A DNA stretch of 44,763 nucleotides from Bryobacterales bacterium. Lineage in GTDB: Bacteria > Acidobacteriota > Terriglobia > Bryobacterales > Bryobacteraceae. The stretch lies in the NCBI GenBank assembly GCA_003136575.1, contig PLEX01000170.1, positions 28,689 to 73,451 on the forward strand, written 5' to 3'. The position numbers and the translations under genes were made by a program. This document shows, one piece after another, positions 17,136-25,457 of the stretch; positions within the stretch are counted from its first letter, which is position 1; each line of letters begins with the position of its first letter. The notes beneath the pieces are model-generated. The model worked only from the letters and a program-made list of their open reading frames with translations, was not told where the DNA came from and did no database searches.

Positions 17136-18047
17136 ATGCAGCCAGACACCAGTCAACGCAGGAAAGCCAGCGACTTCCCGCAGGAACTCCTCGACCTGTT
17201 CCATCTCTACGTCCACGGCGAAATCGACCGCCGCGGCTTCTTCAACGGGGCCGCCAAATTCGCGGTCGGCGGCGTCACCGTCGCCAGCCTCTTTGAAGCC
17301 CTCCGCCCCAACTACGCCTGGGCCGAGCAGGTCCCGAAAGACGATTCGCGCCTGAAGACGGAGCGAGTCACGGTCGATTCGCCACAGGGCAACGGAACCA
17401 TCAAGGGCTATTTCGTCAGGCCAGCCAACGCCACCGGCAAACTGCCCGGCGTGATCGTGGTTCATGAAAATCGCGGCCTCAACCCCTACATCGAAGATGT
17501 CGCCCGCCGCCTCGGTGTGCTCAACTTCATGGCATTTGCGCCCGACGGCCTCACGTCCGTCGGCGGTTACCCCGGCGACGACGAAAAAGGCGGCACTCTT
17601 TTCAATCAGGTCGATAAGCCAAAAATGACCGAAGACTTCATCGCCGCCGCCAGGTGGCTGAAAGCCCGTCCGGATTGCACAGGCAAGATCGGCGCGGTCG
17701 GCTTTTGTTTCGGCGGCGGAATCGTCAATACGCTTGCGGTGCGCCTTGGCGCGGATCTCGCAGCCGGTGTTCCTTTTTACGGACAGCAGCCGACCAAGCC
17801 GGAGGACATCGCGAAAATCAAAGCTCCTTTGCTGCTGCATTACGCTTCGCTCGATACGCGGCTTACCGGTGGCTGGCCCGCTTTTGAAGCCGCGCTGAAA
17901 GCCAACGGCGCGACCTACACGGGTTACGTTTACGAAGGCGCGAATCACGGCTTCCATAACGACACCACGCCGCGTTACGATGAAGCCGCCGCGAAACTCG
18001 CGTGGCAGCGCACGGTCGACTTTTTCAATAAGTATCTGCGCGGATGA
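17136..18047 (+). CDS. Dienelactone hydrolase-family esterase, Tat-exported
   Basis: An alpha/beta-hydrolase of the dienelactone hydrolase family, 303 residues. A helical leader precedes a twin-arginine motif (DRRGFFNGAAKFAVGG, about residues 30-45), suggesting export. The catalytic Cys is in GAVGFCFGGG near residue 191, the Asp is probably in LHYASLDTRL near 245, and the His is in YEGANHGFHND near 270. The triad is therefore complete. A ribosome-binding site (AGGAA 17121-17125) and a -10-like TGATAT (17102-17107) precede it. Its stop overlaps the tannase start (ATGA), so the pair is coupled. Together they could break esters or lactones of plant phenolics; the substrate is an inference. Confidence 0.9.
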   Translation: MQPDTSQRRKASDFPQELLDLFHLYVHGEIDRRGFFNGAAKFAVGGVTVASLFEALRPNYAWAEQVPKDDSRLKTERVTVDSPQGNGTIKGYFVRPANATGKLPGVIVVHENRGLNPYIEDVARRLGVLNFMAFAPDGLTSVGGYPGDDEKGGTLFNQVDKPKMTEDFIAAARWLKARPDCTGKIGAVGFCFGGGIVNTLAVRLGADLAAGVPFYGQQPTKPEDIAKIKAPLLLHYASLDTRLTGGWPAFEAALKANGATYTGYVYEGANHGFHNDTTPRYDEAAAKLAWQRTVDFFNKYLRG

Positions 18048-19608
18048 CCACCAAACTCATCCCGCCCGTCCTGATGTTGCTCGGGGCGGCAACCGTATTC
18101 GCGCAGACGCCCTGCGAATCGCTTTCCACCCTGAAGGTCCCGCACCTGGCCATCTCGTCATCGACGCTCGTGGCTGCGGCGCAGAACATACCCGAACACT
18201 GCGCCGTGCAAGCCGTGTCGCGGCCCACGTCCGATTCGGAGATCAGGTTCGAGCTTTGGATGCCGTCCGCCGCAAACTGGAATGGCAAGTACATGCAGTT
18301 GGGCAACGGCGGATGGGCGGGTACCATCCCTGTCAGCTCACTCGCCGAGCCTCTCCGCCGCGGCTTCGCTGCCGCCGGCACGGACGACGGGCACACCGGC
18401 GGCACCGCCGAATGGGCCATTGGCCATCCCGAAAGGCTAGTCGATTTCGGCTGGCGTGCGCTGCACGAAACGCGCCTTAACTCGGCAGCCATTGTTCTCG
18501 CCTATTACGCCAGGGAAGCGTCCCGCAACTATTTCGTAGGCTGCTCCGACGGCGGCCGGGAAGCTCTGATGGAGGCGCAACGCTTCGCCGACGATTTCGA
18601 CGGCATCATCGCCGGCGCGCCCGCCAACGATTGGACGCACCTGATGGCCCGCGCGCTCTGGGACGAACGCGCCCTGCTCGACGGTCCCGCCGGAACCATC
18701 CCTCAGGCGAAACTCCCGGCGATCCAGAAGGCGGTGGTCGAAAAATGCGACCTGCTCGACGGCGTCAAAGACGGACTCATCGAGGACCCGCGCGCCTGCC
18801 GTTTCGATCCCGCGGCGCTCGCCTGCAAGGCCGGCGATTCACCCGACTGCCTGACCGGCCCGCAAGTGGCAGCCCTGCGCAAGATTTACGATGGCCCCAA
18901 AAACCCGCGCACCGGCGCGCGGATCCACCCCGGCGACACCCCCGGAACGGAGGCGGTGGCCGGCGGCTGGTCGGCGTGGATAATTCCGGGAGCCGCGTCT
19001 ACGCCCGCGCTGTTCATGTTCGCCAACACTTTCTACGGCCAAGCCGTTTACGAGGACGGGCGCGACTTCCGCACCCTGAATTTCGACGCGGACATCGAGT
19101 ATGCGGATCAAAAAACATCGGCGGTTCTGAACGCGACTAACCCCGATCTGCGTCCCTTCCGGGCGCGCGGCGGCAAGCTGATCCAGTACCACGGATGGGG
19201 CGACGCCGCGATTCCCGCCCAGGATTCGATCGACTACTACGAGGCGGTGAAGGCCTTCCTCGGCCGCATGCCGGATCCGCGCTCGACGAAAGGTCCGGTT
19301 GACGATTTCTACCGCCTCTTCCTCGTTCCCGGCATGGGGCACTGTGGCGCCGGTCTCGGCCCGAACGTCTTCGGCAACGGACAGACCGTCGTCGGGGCGA
19401 AGGAAGATCCCGATCGCGACCTCATCGCCGCACTCGTGCGCTGGGTCGAGCGGGGCGTCGCGCCCGCCACTTCATCGGCACCGGCAAAGTCGTCTCGGAT
19501 CCGTCGAAGACGCTTACGAGGCCGATCTGCGCTTACCCGAAAGTCGCGCATTATGAGGGCTCGGGCGACGTTAACGACGCAGCCAATTTCGCCTGCGCCG
19601 TTCCGTAG
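18044..19608 (+). pseudogene. Tannase/feruloyl esterase-family protein, frameshifted near the C-terminus
   Basis: Exported serine esterase of the tannase/feruloyl esterase family, which cleaves esters of gallic or ferulic acid. The signal is followed by the core with the nucleophile FVGCSDGGREAL (about residue 167), and VPGMGHCGAG carrying the His with the conserved Cys that bridges to the nucleophile region. The frame runs to VERGVAPA, then breaks at about 19470. One missing base restores FIGTGKVVSDPSKTLTRPICAYPKVAHYEGSGD...FACAVP to the TAG at 19608. The current frame instead gives a basic, unlike-family tail to 19642. The catalytic residues lie before the break, so some activity might survive. 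It starts inside the stop codon of the DLH gene. Confidence 0.85.
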
Positions 19609-19731
19609 GCAATGTCGCAAAACGTTTCTTAATACAGAATGATCCTGAAACAATCGGGATTCGGCGACCGCTGAGGCTTGTTTTTCTTTACGCCGGGAGC
19701 AGGGTTCCACGAGTACGCTCCGGCAGTCGGA

Positions 19732-19758
19732 GGTACTACTCTATTCCTGTGGTACTAT
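19732..19758 (+). promoter_or_regulatory. Direct repeats and likely mreB promoter
   Basis: Two copies of GGTACTA (19732-19738, 19751-19757) begin 19 bases apart. The second includes a -10-like TACTAT (19753-19758) about 50 bases before the mreB start. A repeated near-promoter motif could be an activator or repressor site, or chance. Confidence 0.35.
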
Positions 19759-19806
19759 TGGGGTTCATCCTGCGGCAAGCTCTCCCTTGCATTTTGAATA
19801 ACTTAC

Positions 19807-20835
19807 ATGAACCTTCGGTCACTCTTCAGCCTTTTTTCGTCCGACCTCGCCATCGATCTTGGCACCGCTAATACCCTTGTGTTCGCAAAGGGAAAGGGCA
19901 TCGTTGTCAACGAGCCCTCCATCGTCGCGCTGAACAAAACAACCGGCGAAATCGAAGCCGTCGGCAAAGAAGCCAAAGAAATGCTGGGCCGTACGCCCGG
20001 CAATATCGTTGCCATTAAGCCGATGAAGGACGGCGTCATCGCGGATTTCAAAGTCACCGAAAAGATGCTGAATTACTTCATCCACAAGGCGCACAACCGC
20101 AAGATGCTGGTGCATCCCCGCATCGTAATCGGCGTTCCGAGCGAGATCACGCAGGTGGAAAAACGCGCCGTCATGGATTCGGCGTATCGCGCCAAGGCCA
20201 GTGAAGTGCATCTGGTGGAACAAGCCATGGTGGCCGCGATCGGCGCTGGCCTGCCGATCACCGAACCCGGCGGAAACATGGTGGTCGATATCGGGGGCGG
20301 CACCACGGACATCGCTGTCATATCGCTTTCCGGTATCGTCTATTCGCGTTCCGTTCGAATCGCCGGAAATGAAATGGACGACGCCGTCATGCAGTATATG
20401 AAGCGGAAGCATAATCTGCTGATCGGCGAGCGAACGGCGGAGCAGATCAAGATTCAGATCGGCTCGGCGTTCGTTCTGGATCGTCCGTTGACGATGGAAG
20501 TGAAAGGCCGCAACCTGATCGAAGGCGTGCCGAAGACGGTGGAAGTCGACGATTCGGAGATCCGCGAAGCGCTTGCCGAATGCATCGCGACCATCGTGAA
20601 CGCGATTCGCGTCGCACTCGAGAGGACGCCACCGGAACTCAGCGCCGATATCAGCGACCGCGGCATTATCCTCACAGGCGGCGGCGCGCTGATCAAGAAT
20701 CTGGATAAGCGCATTCGCGAAGAAACCGGATTGCCCGTTTCGATTTCGGACGACCCGCTGGCGTCGGTCGTGCTTGGCACCGGCAAGATGCTCAGCGACT
20801 TCAAGTTGCTGCGCAGAATCTCCATCGATCAATAG
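19807..20835 (+). CDS. mreB: Rod-shape protein MreB
   Basis: Bacterial actin homologue that organises lateral wall synthesis with MreC and MreD. The 342-residue protein is full length. It has the ATPase motifs LAIDLGTANTLVF, NMVVDIGGGTTDIAVISL and ILTGGGALI, together with the family motifs KPMKDGVIADF and VGVPSEITQVEKRA-like VIGVPSEITQVEKRAV. The N-terminus MNLRSLFSLFSSDLA looks amphipathic and may bind the membrane. It begins an mreBCD run. The mreC gene starts after 117 bases, in which a 30-codon ORF (20836) is visible but not supported. Confidence 0.97.
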   Translation: MNLRSLFSLFSSDLAIDLGTANTLVFAKGKGIVVNEPSIVALNKTTGEIEAVGKEAKEMLGRTPGNIVAIKPMKDGVIADFKVTEKMLNYFIHKAHNRKMLVHPRIVIGVPSEITQVEKRAVMDSAYRAKASEVHLVEQAMVAAIGAGLPITEPGGNMVVDIGGGTTDIAVISLSGIVYSRSVRIAGNEMDDAVMQYMKRKHNLLIGERTAEQIKIQIGSAFVLDRPLTMEVKGRNLIEGVPKTVEVDDSEIREALAECIATIVNAIRVALERTPPELSADISDRGIILTGGGALIKNLDKRIREETGLPVSISDDPLASVVLGTGKMLSDFKLLRRISIDQ

Positions 20836-20952
20836 ATGTTGGAGAGACGCGCGAGGCAAACGCGCGAAAATACGCCGCGAAATAACGGAGCGCCGCCGGA
20901 TGAGCACGTAGTGAGAGAGAATCTTTAACAGAGGACGCACCCTCTAACAGCC

Positions 20953-22449
20953 ATGGAATCGCTTCTTCACCGGTACCGGAATATCACAGTACTGTTCGTG
21001 GCGATTATTGCCCAAATCGCTGCCATCGCCTGGCAGGTGCGGAAGGACGACGATGTGCCTCTGCTGCGAATCTGGGCCGTCAGCGCCGTGACGCCCGTGG
21101 CAAGCGCCATCGAAAACCTGCGCTCGGGCGCATTCGGCGTCTTCACCGACTATTTCAGTTTTCAGGGAACGCGCAATCAGAGCCGCGAGCTGCGGTCGGA
21201 ACGGGACCGGTTGCGCCTCGAGAACCAACTGCTGAAGAACGAACTCGCCGAAGCGCAACGCGCGGGGGCTCTGGCCGGTTTTGAAGCCCATTCGCCTTCG
21301 AAGATGATTGGCGCGCGCGTGATCGGCGCCACGACGGGCGTGGGCACGCGATCCGTTCTGATCGATCGCGGCAAGGTCAACGGCGTTGAACGCGGCATGG
21401 CGGTCGTCACGCCGGATGGCATTGTGGGCAAGGTGCTCGCGGTCTACCCGTTCGCCAGCCAGGTTCTTTCTGTGACCGACGCCGGTTTCGCGGCGGCTAT
21501 CGAAACGCAGAAGAATCACGTTCGTGGCGTTCTGCGGGGCATGGGAAACAGCACCGCCAAGATCGACTATGTGCCTGGCGGGCAGAAAGTCGAAAAGGGA
21601 GAGGCGTTCTTCACTTCCGGAGACGATCGCCTGTTCCCGCGAGGCATGCCCGCGGGCCGAATTCTCCGCGTGGAAGACGGCCCGACCTTTCAGGACATTT
21701 ACGCCGAACCTTACGGAGCCGAGGCCGCGCCTGAGGAAGTTTTCGTGATCGTCGATCCGGTGAACGGAAAGATCCCGGATGCGCCTCCCGACGATTCGCC
21801 TGTCTTCCTCGCGCCGGAAAATCAGGTCGCCGACCCGAACGCTCCACAGGCGCCGTCACGAGGGACGCAGGCTGATCAGATGATCGATCAGTACAGGAAG
21901 ATCGGCGCTGCGCAGAATCACGTGATGGGGGAGGGAAATCCCGGGTCGCTGCCACCGAATTTCAATTTGAAAGTGCCGGGCGTGAATGTTCCCGTCGCTG
22001 CGGCAGGATCGACAGGCGGTACGGGAATGGCATCGGCTCGCGCGGCCGCGGTAACGCCGATTGGAGCGGCGGGTGGGCGCGCTTCGACGGGAACGCTGGT
22101 TGGGGCGGGTGGCCGCGCCGCAGCCGGAACGTTGGTCGGGGTGGGTGGACGCGCTGCGACAGGCTCATCGGGCGGGCCGGTCGGTCGCCCGATGAACGCC
22201 GTACCGAGGCCGTCTGGCGCATCCGGCGGATTCGCCAGAAGCGCGACTGGGGTTCCAAGACTTGCTGCGAATTCACTCGCAAACTCGGCAACCGGTGTCG
22301 CCCGGCCTGCCAGTGGCGCTGCGCGAGCGGCAGCCGGCGCGTCCGGGTTTGTGCGCCGGATTCCACGTCCGATCGGGGCATCCGGAGCTATTGTTCCCGG
22401 CGTGGGTGTGGCCGCGAAACCCGCTACGGGTGGAGCGACCCAACGCTGA
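20953..22449 (+). CDS. mreC: Rod-shape protein MreC with a long Gly/Ala-rich tail
   Basis: MreC is the periplasmic partner of MreB and MreD. The protein has a membrane anchor (ITVLFVAIIAQIAAIAW), a coiled coil (about residues 75-105; RNQSRELRSERDRLRLENQ) and the double beta-barrel domain with ARVIGATTGVGTRSVLIDRG, GMAVVTPDGIVGKV, and a GDDRLFPRGMPAGRI segment, ending near residue 275. At 498 residues it is much longer than usual (about 280-360). The last 150 residues are Gly, Ala, Arg, Pro and Thr, with a repeated GGRA(S/A)(T/A)GTLVG unit. That tail is probably disordered and would lie in the periplasm. Its stop overlaps the mreD start by one base (TGATG). Confidence 0.93.
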   Translation: MESLLHRYRNITVLFVAIIAQIAAIAWQVRKDDDVPLLRIWAVSAVTPVASAIENLRSGAFGVFTDYFSFQGTRNQSRELRSERDRLRLENQLLKNELAEAQRAGALAGFEAHSPSKMIGARVIGATTGVGTRSVLIDRGKVNGVERGMAVVTPDGIVGKVLAVYPFASQVLSVTDAGFAAAIETQKNHVRGVLRGMGNSTAKIDYVPGGQKVEKGEAFFTSGDDRLFPRGMPAGRILRVEDGPTFQDIYAEPYGAEAAPEEVFVIVDPVNGKIPDAPPDDSPVFLAPENQVADPNAPQAPSRGTQADQMIDQYRKIGAAQNHVMGEGNPGSLPPNFNLKVPGVNVPVAAAGSTGGTGMASARAAAVTPIGAAGGRASTGTLVGAGGRAAAGTLVGVGGRAATGSSGGPVGRPMNAVPRPSGASGGFARSATGVPRLAANSLANSATGVARPASGAARAAAGASGFVRRIPRPIGASGAIVPGVGVAAKPATGGATQR

Positions 22450-22985
22450 TGGGATCGACCGGCCGAATCCTTATCGACGACGCCCGACAGGTGCGGCGTG
22501 CGCGATATCCGATCTGGGTCTTTATCGTCGTGCCGTTGGCGGCGCTGCTGATTCAGATTTATCTGCCGCTCTTTCAGACCTTGCGTTTCGTGGCGAAAAT
22601 CGATCTGCCGCTACTCGTGACAATCTATTTCGCCCTGATGAGCCGCTCTCAGATCCGAGGTCTGACAATCGGTCTGATTCTGGGGCTCGCGCAGGATTCG
22701 TTCTCCCGCTTTTATATCGGCATGTTCGGAATGTGCAAGACGATGGTGGGCTATTTTTCCGCGTCCGTAGGCCTGCAGTTCGACGTGGAGCATTCGGCGG
22801 TGCGGCTTCTGCTGTGCCTGCTGTTTTACATGTTCCATCAGTTTCTCTACTGGGTTCTGCAGCGCGCCGTGCTCGACCAGCAGGTCCTGTTCGATCTGCA
22901 GGGCGAGTTGATTCTGGCGAGCGTCAATGCGCTGATCGGCGTGGCGCTGTTTCACTTTCTGGACACCCTGCGGATCCGGGAGTAA
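22449..22985 (+). CDS. mreD: Rod-shape protein MreD
   Basis: A 178-residue integral membrane protein of the MreD family. About five apolar segments are visible: FIVVPLAALLIQIYLPLF, IDLPLLVTIYFAL, TIGLILGLAQDS, LLLCLLFYMFHQFLYWVL and ASVNALIGVALFHFL. The segments after RGLTIGLILGLAQDSFS match the family pattern of a GxxxGLxxD turn. It overlaps mreC and is followed after 27 bases by the GT-like gene. Together with MreB and MreC it holds the elongasome on the membrane. Confidence 0.92.
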   Translation: MGSTGRILIDDARQVRRARYPIWVFIVVPLAALLIQIYLPLFQTLRFVAKIDLPLLVTIYFALMSRSQIRGLTIGLILGLAQDSFSRFYIGMFGMCKTMVGYFSASVGLQFDVEHSAVRLLLCLLFYMFHQFLYWVLQRAVLDQQVLFDLQGELILASVNALIGVALFHFLDTLRIRE

Positions 22986-23012
22986 ATCCTTTCCCAAACT
23001 CCGGATGTATTC

Positions 23013-24461
23013 ATGACCGCAGCCATCGTGACGTCGGACCGGCCGGATCGGCTGGATGGGTGCTTATCCAGCTATCTGACGGACCGCACTGCGCCAGCGA
23101 GCATTCTGTTGATGGACGATTCCCGCGATCCGGTAAGCTGCATCGCCGCACGTGACGCGACTGCTCGCGCCGGACGCAGATTCCACGTTTCCGTTCGCTA
23201 TGCCGGGCGAGCCGAGCGGGAAAAGTACGTCAATCAGTTGTGCCGCGAGGGAATCCCGGAAGCAACAGGCCGATTTTGCCTTCTCGGAAAGGAAGGCGAT
23301 TGGTTCACCGCAGGTGCCGCCCGAAATGCCGTTTTGCTCGATTCGCTCGGGGAAAAAATCGTGATGCTGGACGATGACACCAGGGGCGATACGGCTGTTC
23401 GCGCGGAACGGTCTTCGAATGTGATCCTCTCGGGCCATGAAGATCCGTGCGATCTGGATTTTTTCCGCAGCCGCGAGGAAGCGACTGCGGCTGTCGAGTG
23501 GAAGAGCGTGGATCTGTTCGGCGATGCGGAGCGATTTCTTGGGACGCGGCTCGACCTGATGGCGGCGGACTCCGCAGGCGCCTGTCATCACCTTCGTGCG
23601 CTGGTGAAAGATGGCAACGGAGTGGTGCGAATGACCAGTTGCGGCGTTGTGGGCGACTCGGGTAATTTTTCGCCGGTCCATCTGCTGTGGATGGCGTCGC
23701 CCGCAACGACGAAACGGTTGCGCGAATCGGATTCGATTCTGGCTACGTCTCTTTCCAGTCGGGAAGTGGTGAGACTTGTGCGCCAGCCGACGATCACTCA
23801 TGCCGCCGTCTGCATGGCGACGGCGATCGGTCTCGACAATCGGCGCATACTGCCGCCTTTTCTCCCGATCGGCCGCAACGAGGACGGTTTTTTCGGCAAT
23901 TTGCTTCTGCGCTGCTTCCCCGAGGCCTGCACGGCGCATTTGCCTTATGCCGTGTTGCATCAGGCGCCAGGCCATAGGCGTTATCAGCGGTTGTCGAACG
24001 ACGCGCAGACGATCCGAATTGCCGAGCTGATCATTTTGCTTCTCTCGGCTTACCCGGTTGCTCCCGGAACTGCGCCATTTGAGACGTTTCGCTTGCCCGG
24101 TGCATACCTGAGCGAGATCAGCCGTTCTGCGAGGGGTTTTGTTTTGAATGCGCGCGAAATTGTCCGCGCCGCCCGGCGTTCGTTACTGAATCAAATCGAA
24201 GAGAAGTGGGGCGATTTCGACGGGTTTTCCGACTTGTGGCGAACCGAAATTCGGCAGTTTCGGACAAGGATCCGGGAACTGATCGCATCGCCAGATTGCT
24301 GGCAGCCGCTCGAACTGCGCGGCATGTCACCGGACGGGATCGCCGACGTCACGAGAGAACTGGTATCTCTGACGGGCGACATGTTGACCTACTGGCCGAG
24401 CATCGCGGATGCGGTCCCCCGTCTCCTCTCAAAGGACGTGCGAATCAGCCGACCGGTGTAG
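23013..24461 (+). CDS. GT-A-like glycosyltransferase-type protein, unknown role
   Basis: A 482-residue protein with features of a GT-A nucleotide-sugar fold: an opening strand and nucleotide-binding loop (AAIVTSDRPDRLDGCLSSYL), a SILLMDDSRDP strand, a further DDD motif (KIVMLDDDTRGD, near residue 115) and a later GRNEDGFFGNLLLRCFPE segment. The C-terminal third is helical. No signal peptide is present. I recall similar proteins near peptide-modification clusters, but I cannot name a characterised member, and no lanthipeptide or radical-SAM gene is near. Its place 27 bases after mreD suggests transcription with the elongation genes. Wall or envelope glycosylation is only a possibility. Start at 23013; no strong ribosome-binding site. 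Confidence 0.6.
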   Translation: MTAAIVTSDRPDRLDGCLSSYLTDRTAPASILLMDDSRDPVSCIAARDATARAGRRFHVSVRYAGRAEREKYVNQLCREGIPEATGRFCLLGKEGDWFTAGAARNAVLLDSLGEKIVMLDDDTRGDTAVRAERSSNVILSGHEDPCDLDFFRSREEATAAVEWKSVDLFGDAERFLGTRLDLMAADSAGACHHLRALVKDGNGVVRMTSCGVVGDSGNFSPVHLLWMASPATTKRLRESDSILATSLSSREVVRLVRQPTITHAAVCMATAIGLDNRRILPPFLPIGRNEDGFFGNLLLRCFPEACTAHLPYAVLHQAPGHRRYQRLSNDAQTIRIAELIILLLSAYPVAPGTAPFETFRLPGAYLSEISRSARGFVLNAREIVRAARRSLLNQIEEKWGDFDGFSDLWRTEIRQFRTRIRELIASPDCWQPLELRGMSPDGIADVTRELVSLTGDMLTYWPSIADAVPRLLSKDVRISRPV

Positions 24462-24557
24462 TTATCGTCGCGCGAACTCCCCCGAAATGGTTGGTTCCCA
24501 GGCCGAATCCGGCTGGCTTGAAAATAGAGTATTCTGTTGTTGTAGGGAATGTTCGAA

Positions 24558-25250
24558 ATGATCCATCAACCACGTATGTTAAGAGCGGCGATTCTTGCCG
24601 GCCTCATTGCCGGCGCCGCGTCAATCGCAGTAGCGCAACAGGGCTTTTCCTTTGGCCCGGTCGCTACCACCACGATAACGGGCGCGACCGGAACCATCTC
24701 ACAGGTGAATTACAACGAATCGGGTGGAGCCGTGGAGTCTTTCCTCCTCAGCACAAACGTGATTCTGTCGTTTCCGTCGGTGGTTTGTGCGGGCGTAGCC
24801 TCGCTCGGCATTGCGGGGAACAGCGTTACATACAGCGGCACAGCAGTCACGTTCTCGTCGGGTATCCAGTCGGTCAACGTCACCAGTTTCACGAACAACA
24901 CCACAAAAGCCAGCTATACAAAGCCGACTCCCGCCAAACCATCGGCATATCCGGCTACATCCGGAGTCATTAACCAGCTCAACTACGGCATTGAGGGCTC
25001 TGTCAACGGCTTCCTGTTCACGCCCGCCGGCGGCACAAGCAAGGTATTTGTCGATATCTCGCCGAGACCGAATGCGACGCTCGCCTCACTTCTGAAAGTG
25101 GGCACGGCGGTTACAGTGGCCGGGATTCTGGAGCCAGCCCCAGCTTGCGCGCCCAGCGGGACGGTTACACAGGTCGACGTGGACGCGTCCACACTGACGT
25201 TCGGGAGCACGACGATCACGTTTGGATCCGGCTTTGGCTTCGGCCATTAA
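24558..25250 (+). CDS. Secreted protein with two similar beta repeats
   Basis: A 230-residue exported protein of unknown function. The ATG at 24558 is nine bases after AGGGA (24544-24548) and so preferred over 24549. The signal is MIHQPRMLRAAILAGLIAGAASIAVA. Two related halves can be aligned: TGTISQVNYNESGGAVESFLLS, and SGVINQLNYGIEGSVNGFLFTP. A third, shorter repeat begins SGTVTQVDVDASTLTF. These look like short beta-strand modules, similar to OB-like repeats in other bacterial secreted proteins, though I cannot name a family. No enzyme motifs are visible. It is followed nine bases later by the small Cys-Cys protein on the same strand. Confidence 0.6.
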   Translation: MIHQPRMLRAAILAGLIAGAASIAVAQQGFSFGPVATTTITGATGTISQVNYNESGGAVESFLLSTNVILSFPSVVCAGVASLGIAGNSVTYSGTAVTFSSGIQSVNVTSFTNNTTKASYTKPTPAKPSAYPATSGVINQLNYGIEGSVNGFLFTPAGGTSKVFVDISPRPNATLASLLKVGTAVTVAGILEPAPACAPSGTVTQVDVDASTLTFGSTTITFGSGFGFGH

Positions 25251-25259
25251 TACGTTCCA

Positions 25260-25436
25260 ATGACTTTGATCCGCGCCCTCGTTTCCCGCCTGCTCGAACT
25301 CCTTCGCGAGATCGGCGACGAGAATGCCTACGCGCGGCATTTGTTGGCGCATAAGGCGGGCCACTCTCCCGCGGAGTGGCGCAGGTTCTGCGACGAGCGT
25401 TTCCGGGCTAAGTACCAGCGCGCCAAGTGCTGCTGA
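25260..25436 (+). CDS. YbdD/YjiX-like small protein ending Cys-Cys
   Basis: A 58-residue protein whose pattern (DENAYARHL...H..P.EWRRFCDERFRAKY...CC) matches the short YbdD/YjiX proteins normally found beside the CstA carbon-starvation transporter. In those, the spacing is DYxxYVxHMRxxHPD...EFFRER, ending in a Cys-rich tail. Here there is no CstA gene nearby. The C-terminal Cys-Cys is notable, as relatives in some bacteria end in selenocysteine pairs. The family assignment is from remembered pattern only. It is likely transcribed with the upstream secreted-protein gene; its stop is 21 bases from the convergent RraA-like gene. Confidence 0.6.
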   Translation: MTLIRALVSRLLELLREIGDENAYARHLLAHKAGHSPAEWRRFCDERFRAKYQRAKCC

Positions 25437-25457
25437 CCGGGACCGGCGCAGGAAGCG

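Noticed and set aside
20836..20928. 30-codon ORF between mreB and mreC
   Set aside because: No ribosome-binding site, basic low-information sequence, no relatives known.
19819..20940. 373-residue ORF on the minus strand
   Set aside because: Antisense of mreB, a highly conserved gene.
22070..22170. Repeat array resembling CRISPR
   Set aside because: The repeats are in-frame Gly/Ala codons of the MreC tail, without spacer-repeat regularity.
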